NCBI GenBank assembly: GCA_947457325.1
Contig: CANGVU010000002.1
Location: forward strand, 1-19,084
DNA: 19,084 nt
Direction: 5' to 3'
Source of the DNA: Flavobacteriales bacterium
GTDB taxonomy: Bacteria > Bacteroidota > Bacteroidia > Flavobacteriales_D > Sanyastnellaceae
The notes under the pieces are model-generated. The model made no database searches and was not told the origin of the DNA. It was given only the letters and a program-made list of their open reading frames with translations. This document shows, piece by piece, positions 15,506 through 19,084 of this stretch. Within the stretch, counting starts at the first letter, position 1; the number at the start of each line of letters is the position of its first letter. The translations under genes were made by a program, and so were the position numbers.

Positions 15506-16749
15506 ATCTCATTTCTTATTTCTGAATTCCATTTAAGAAGTCGTTCAATTTTTTCATTCTCTTTCAATGAAAGCCAATCACAATGGATTATGTTCTTGTA
15601 TACCAACTTTTCTTGGTTAAATTTTTCCGTAGACAAAGGAAACAAAATAAAAATATTTATACTAGTTGAGCCAAAATATTTCTTAAATCGATCAAAGCTT
15701 AGTTCATCCAAAAAAAACATATTACGTGGTAATCTCTCTGACATCCTACCGATCAACTTTCGCCATATCAAATGATTGAAAAAATAAATTCTATTGTACA
15801 ATTTATATTTAAAGTCTTGAGATCTCATCACTCCATTTTCTGAGATATTAAAATTCAATATAGACGCATCCAAACCCATCCTCAACCACTGGTATTCTCG
15901 ACTCATCATACTATTTTCTTGAAAGAAAAACCCGATAGGACTACACATATTTTTAATCCAATCACCTTTTGAATTTGTCTCATGAAAGCTGATAAATTGA
16001 CGGTACTTCTCAAATGATTGATGTTGAATCTTGCCTTGCATCATTCGATGCAATATTACCCGTCGATCATGAAAATAATCTCCATGAGAAATTGAAGATG
16101 TCAAACTTGTTTCATGGATACGGTATGTACTCATAACTTGATTGATACCGACAAATCGGCCAAATTGTGAGTGCCAAACAAACATGGCTAAATCAATACT
16201 GTCAATATTCATAAACCATTCAGGACGGCAATAATGTTTAGCCCTAAAAACAAAAGAACTTGTATGAAAAGGAGCATACTTACCGATCAAATCTGACTGA
16301 TCCATAACCTCCTTCAAGTGTTCTCTAAATATTTTTTTTTGTCCGTCTGAGAACAAAAGTTGAGTATTGTGAAAAGTGGCCGCTATGGTCTCATCTCCCT
16401 CCAAAATTGCAATTTGTTTTTGCAATTTGTTCTGGTCACTCCAGCAATCATCTCCTTCCAACATGGCAATGTATCTTGCTCCAGATGCCAAACATGCACC
16501 AAACAGCAAATTGGCATTTTCGAAAACACCTAAATTCCTCTCGCGACAAAACAACTTTATCTTATCGGGAAATTGATCAGCATATTGTTTACAGAAAGCT
16601 CCTGTGTTATCTGAAGAACAATCTTCACCAATAAACAATTGAAAATTAAATGTCGTATTTTGAGACAATACAGATTCAATGGCTTGGCCGATAAAATGCT
16701 CATGATTATAGGTAATCATAAATACGGCTACAAGCGGAGAATCCATCAT
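15502..16749 (-). CDS. Family 2 (GT-A fold) glycosyltransferase with C-terminal extension
   Basis: 415-residue inverting-type glycosyltransferase. The catalytic domain is at about 5-210: VAVFMITYNHEHFIGQAIES (8-27), GEDCSSDNT (41-49), RNLGVFENANLLFGACLASG and the metal-binding LEGDDCWSD (97-105). A later HTSSFVFRAKHY segment and a STYRIHETSLT stretch near 226-236 are commonly seen at the end of this domain. The last ~180 residues (from about 235) form a charged, aromatic extension I do not recognise, ending with KYFGSTSINIFILFPLSTEK and a helical tail. No transmembrane segment is obvious. The ATG at 16749 overlaps the upstream stop by one base (TAATG); a second ATG follows at 16746. An A9 run (coding strand) lies at codons 137-139. 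The extension is the most AT-rich part I counted in this operon. Confidence 0.92.
   Translation of the reverse strand: MMDSPLVAVFMITYNHEHFIGQAIESVLSQNTTFNFQLFIGEDCSSDNTGAFCKQYADQFPDKIKLFCRERNLGVFENANLLFGACLASGARYIAMLEGDDCWSDQNKLQKQIAILEGDETIAATFHNTQLLFSDGQKKIFREHLKEVMDQSDLIGKYAPFHTSSFVFRAKHYCRPEWFMNIDSIDLAMFVWHSQFGRFVGINQVMSTYRIHETSLTSSISHGDYFHDRRVILHRMMQGKIQHQSFEKYRQFISFHETNSKGDWIKNMCSPIGFFFQENSMMSREYQWLRMGLDASILNFNISENGVMRSQDFKYKLYNRIYFFNHLIWRKLIGRMSERLPRNMFFLDELSFDRFKKYFGSTSINIFILFPLSTEKFNQEKLVYKNIIHCDWLSLKENEKIERLLKWNSEIRNEI
16332..16340 (-). repeat. A9 homopolymer run inside the GT2 gene
   Basis: Nine T on the plus strand, nine A on the coding strand, within the Gln-Lys-Lys-Ile codons (about 137-140) of the GT2 gene. 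Runs this long are prone to polymerase slippage at replication or transcription. The frame is intact as given. Confidence 0.85.
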
Positions 16750-17681
16750 TACAAATCCATTACAGCATAGCCAAAGCCTTGTTGACCAAAACCGTTACCA
16801 TTGTAAAGCATAAACTTCTTATCTCCATGAATAAATACATGGCAATACTCGTACATATGCCCATCCCAATCTTGCAACATATCTTGAAAAAGGTCGTACC
16901 TATAATCCTCCCAATCTGCTGCATTTGATGATTTAGCGGATCCAATTTTGTAACTCATTTTCTGCTGATCCCTATAATCTCTTGCCATTCTGTGTGAAAA
17001 ATACATTTCATACTGATCACCGTTCCTCAGCACGCATGGTCGACCAATGCTCTCCATCTCTTCGGTGTATCCAATGGCTATCTCACCAGGTTTATGCCAA
17101 TTTAAGCCATCTTTGGACGTCGTATGTCTGACCAGATAAAGGGGTTCTTTTCTATCCAAATGATTTATCCAACCCGTCCCAGAAACATAAAACATGCGCC
17201 AAATATCATTGTCCCAAAAAACATAAGGTGCTGAATTAAAAAACGGCTCATTGAATGATCGGTCCAATAAAGGTCCATCTCCGGAGCGTTCAAAAGTTTG
17301 ACCGCCATCCTTACTAACGGCAAGGCCAATCGACAATCGGTAAGATACCCGAACCTCGGGGTTCCAACCAATGTAATACATCCAAACTTCCTCACCATTC
17401 CTGACCACAGAGCTTGGCATTACACCACTCTCATCAAAAGTTCCCAACGGGCCAAAATCAAACAATGGACCTACAATGCCTCCAATCAATTTCAATTCCT
17501 CACCCACTATTTGAGCATCAACGTAGAAAGGTTGGCTCCTACCTAAAGCATCACGAGAACTAAAAAAAACCCTATACACATTCTCTTGCAAATGAAAGGC
17601 AAAAGGAACAGAAGCATGTGACAATAAGCCCAAAGCTTTGTTCTGGTTGACATCCAATAAAATTCCTTTTTTCCTCCACAT
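16749..17681 (-). CDS. Five-bladed beta-propeller glycosidase-like protein
   Basis: 310-residue protein without a signal peptide. It shows the repeated blade-end pattern of the GH43/GH32/GH130 superfold: YRVFFSSRDA (36-45), VWMYYIGWNP (99-108), WRMFYVSGTGW (161-171), YEMYFSHRM (224-232), KFMLYNGNGF (289-298). Acidic residues stand at equivalent blade starts (DESGVMPS 83-90; NEPFFNSAPYVF 144-155; EEMESIGRPCVL 207-218; YEYCHVFIHG 277-286). The GRP motif and the size match the 'glycosylase' proteins common in polysaccharide clusters, where they may act as phosphorylases, hydrolases or sugar-binding proteins; activity here is unknown. The ATG at 17681 lies two bases after the upstream stop. The TTG at 17687 would overlap that gene by 4 bases and cannot be excluded. 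Its stop shares one base with the GT2 start. Confidence 0.82.
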   Translation of the reverse strand: MWRKKGILLDVNQNKALGLLSHASVPFAFHLQENVYRVFFSSRDALGRSQPFYVDAQIVGEELKLIGGIVGPLFDFGPLGTFDESGVMPSSVVRNGEEVWMYYIGWNPEVRVSYRLSIGLAVSKDGGQTFERSGDGPLLDRSFNEPFFNSAPYVFWDNDIWRMFYVSGTGWINHLDRKEPLYLVRHTTSKDGLNWHKPGEIAIGYTEEMESIGRPCVLRNGDQYEMYFSHRMARDYRDQQKMSYKIGSAKSSNAADWEDYRYDLFQDMLQDWDGHMYEYCHVFIHGDKKFMLYNGNGFGQQGFGYAVMDL

Positions 17682-17683
17682 GA

Positions 17684-18340
17684 TCAATATACTTCTATGG
17701 CTAATTTATCTTGCTTTCTTGCTGGACAACCCATGTAGAAAGATCCATCCTCTGTTGACTTTGTTACCAATGCCCCCATACTGATCAAACATCCTTCACC
17801 AATGACTGTGTAATCTCTTATCGTTGCGTTTACACCAAACCAAGCTCTTTCTTTAACATGGCAATGACCTGACAAAACAACATGGGAAGTGAAAAAAACA
17901 TGATCCTCAATTACTCCGTGATGTCCAATGTGATTGCCACTCCAAAGGACGACATTATTTCCAATCGTGGTATAAGGTTGCAATGTATTATCCTCTAAAA
18001 TAAAACAATTTTCACCTATCTGATTGCCACAAATGGTCGCCTTTGAAGAAACATAAGAAATATATGAATATCCCATGGCCTTGCCCTGCAAATAAACCTC
18101 CTTTCTCAATGTGTTCATTTTTACTCCCGTCATTGGAGCAAACAAAAAATAATCACTTGGCGGAAAGTGATTCGCCAATTCCTCAAACGGGACAACTGGC
18201 AAACCATGGAAGGTGTTTTCATTTATGTATGCTTGATGCACAGTAAAAGCAACTACAGTGAAATCTGAATCATGGGTTAAATACCACAACGCCAACTCCG
18301 CTGTATCCTTTATGCCGAAAACAACCACCTCCTTTCTCAT
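17684..18340 (-). CDS. PglD/NeuD-like sugar O/N-acyltransferase (left-handed beta-helix)
   Basis: 218-residue acetyl-CoA-dependent acyltransferase of the PglD/NeuD kind. The N-terminal nucleotide-sugar-binding half (about 1-90) starts MRKEVVVFGIKDTAELALWY and contains the GLPVVPFEEL turn typical of these proteins. The C-terminal half (about 97-205) is built of hexapeptide repeats: SKATICGNQIGENCFILEDN, TIGNNVVLWSGNHIGHHGVI, HVVLSGHCHVKERAWFGVNA and TVIGEGCLISMGALVTK. The NHIGHHG segment (136-142) carries the histidine expected to act as catalytic base. It probably acylates the amino group placed on a nucleotide sugar by the aminotransferase two genes upstream (inference from the pairing in bacillosamine and sialic-acid type clusters). 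The start overlaps the WbqC stop by 4 bases. Confidence 0.9.
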   Translation of the reverse strand: MRKEVVVFGIKDTAELALWYLTHDSDFTVVAFTVHQAYINENTFHGLPVVPFEELANHFPPSDYFLFAPMTGVKMNTLRKEVYLQGKAMGYSYISYVSSKATICGNQIGENCFILEDNTLQPYTTIGNNVVLWSGNHIGHHGVIEDHVFFTSHVVLSGHCHVKERAWFGVNATIRDYTVIGEGCLISMGALVTKSTEDGSFYMGCPARKQDKLAIEVY

Positions 18341-19017
18341 ACCAAACTATAATTTTTTACCTCTGCCTTAATTTGTTCTATTTCATGATTCATCATCAAA
18401 TCAAGAATAGATGCATATTTATTCATCAATGATACATCTCCCATCTCTACAAAATTCAATTGAATGCCATCATTCAAAAAATCTTGTTTTTCATACAGAT
18501 CCATTCCTCCAATGGCATTGTTATAACCTTCAGCGGAAAGCTCCTTACAAATTCCTAAAATCCTTTCTTTGCCCACTCCGCTAACATTGGGAAAGTCTGA
18601 GGAGGACACCTTAAAATCATTTTTCAAACCCAAATGACTGGCACACCACATTGTCGTTCGTTGATTCAAATCTGAAATCTTACCCATTCCGTCGCCAATT
18701 AATGCTTTCAACGGATCAATCAATTGATCATAATTGAGTGATTTCCTATAGTTCATTTCCAACGATTTGAAAAACAACTTGGTCCAATGTCCATCTAAAA
18801 TATCAATCTCATTGATTAATCTATTCTGACTGGCACCGCTCAAAGGGATGGTAAACATTTTCAAACTACCGGATAACATAAATTGATTGCGATTAATCCA
18901 ACCTTTGTTGATGTAGTTTACATTATCAAAAAAAACAAAAACATCACTAGAGTGCAGCAATTGAAAATAACCCAAATAAGGAAAAAAATAGGGCTGCATA
19001 ATTACCACTCTTTTCAT
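18337..19017 (-). CDS. WbqC family protein
   Basis: 226-residue member of the WbqC-like family, found in O-antigen and other surface-glycan clusters; its biochemical role is not settled to my knowledge. The family signature is at the N terminus, VVIMQPYFFPYLGYFQLL (4-21), followed by DVFVFFDNVNYINKGWINRN (25-44), a conserved FTIPLS segment (55-60) and ILDGHWTKLFFKSLEMNY (73-90). The C terminus includes GVGKERILGICKEL and GGMDLYEKQDF. The length is normal. The ATG overlaps the aminotransferase stop by 4 bases (ATGA), and its own stop overlaps the acyltransferase start likewise. Placement between an aminotransferase and an acyltransferase suggests a role in modifying an amino sugar, for example supplying or attaching an acyl group (inference). 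Confidence 0.92.
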   Translation of the reverse strand: MKRVVIMQPYFFPYLGYFQLLHSSDVFVFFDNVNYINKGWINRNQFMLSGSLKMFTIPLSGASQNRLINEIDILDGHWTKLFFKSLEMNYRKSLNYDQLIDPLKALIGDGMGKISDLNQRTTMWCASHLGLKNDFKVSSSDFPNVSGVGKERILGICKELSAEGYNNAIGGMDLYEKQDFLNDGIQLNFVEMGDVSLMNKYASILDLMMNHEIEQIKAEVKNYSLV

Positions 19018-19084
19018 AAAGCCTGGTGAATTGTATTCACAATTATCTGCAGTTCTTCATTTTTTAAGCCCGCATAAAGCGGAA
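19014..19084 (-). CDS. DegT/DnrJ/EryC1/StrS-type sugar aminotransferase, C-terminal end only
   Basis: The last 22 codons of a gene entering from the right edge read PLYAGLKNEELQIIVNTIHQ then AL and stop. PLY-x-GL followed by an E-rich, V/I-rich helix is the usual C terminus of PLP-dependent DegT/DnrJ/EryC1/StrS aminotransferases, which put an amino group on nucleotide-linked keto-sugars. The stop codon TGA overlaps the WbqC start (ATGA). Only this short tail is visible, so the assignment rests on the motif plus the operon context. Confidence 0.7.
   Translation of the reverse strand, partial: PLYAGLKNEELQIIVNTIHQAL

Noticed and set aside
13197..19084. Polysaccharide operon as a horizontally acquired island
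   Set aside because: GC is lower in places but uneven (line counts of 30-42%), other regions here are as low (17/60 at 12421-12480), and there are no integrase, IS or repeat boundaries in the window.

Overview
The window looks chromosomal and comes from a member of the Bacteroidota, most likely Flavobacteriales or a near relative. Four things point there: the rplM-rpsI-rpsB order, promoter boxes of the TAnnTTTG type with almost no Shine-Dalgarno sequences, a type IX secretion (T9SS) C-terminal sorting domain, and large outer-membrane proteins of types seen in that phylum. I see no insertion sequence, prophage, CRISPR array or integration site.

Left part (1-1600, minus strand): a ribosomal protein operon rplM (L13), rpsI (S9), rpsB (S2, cut by the window edge). 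It has a recognisable promoter, a small hairpin at the predicted mRNA 5' end, and a strong hairpin between rpsI and rpsB.

Middle (1660-10900): a large outer-membrane beta-barrel protein (minus) and a MacB/FtsX-type ABC permease (plus) diverge from interleaved promoters in a 73-base gap. The permease meets, stop codon to stop codon, a secreted delta-60-repeat protein with a T9SS sorting domain. Next come kynureninase and trigger factor (minus, apparently one transcript). Just upstream of trigger factor lies a tRNA-Leu(UAG) followed by an intrinsic terminator. Two promoters (permease and delta-60 gene) have the -7 box 3-4 bases from the start codon, which predicts leaderless mRNAs.

Right part (10879-13237, plus): an overlapping pair of exported proteins, one unrecognised and one a helix-hairpin-helix (ComEA-like) protein with a probable outer-membrane barrel. 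The second gene overlaps the end of the next operon by 41 bases, tail to tail.

Far right (13197-19084, minus): a tightly packed surface-polysaccharide operon entering from beyond the window. In transcription order it holds a DegT/DnrJ-type sugar aminotransferase (C-terminal end only), a WbqC-family protein, a PglD/NeuD-like sugar N-acyltransferase, a five-bladed beta-propeller protein of the glycosidase type, a family 2 glycosyltransferase and two GT-B glycosyltransferases. All junctions overlap by 1 or 4 bases except one 2-base gap. The likely joint role is to make, N-acylate and assemble an amino-sugar-containing surface glycan. Two of the glycosyltransferase genes carry long homopolymer runs (G8 and A9 on the coding strand), which makes phase variation worth testing.

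I did not find a clearly new defence or mobile system. The most unusual points are the homopolymer runs in the glycan genes, the leaderless and interleaved promoters, the tRNA-terminator-tig arrangement and the unrecognised exported pair.
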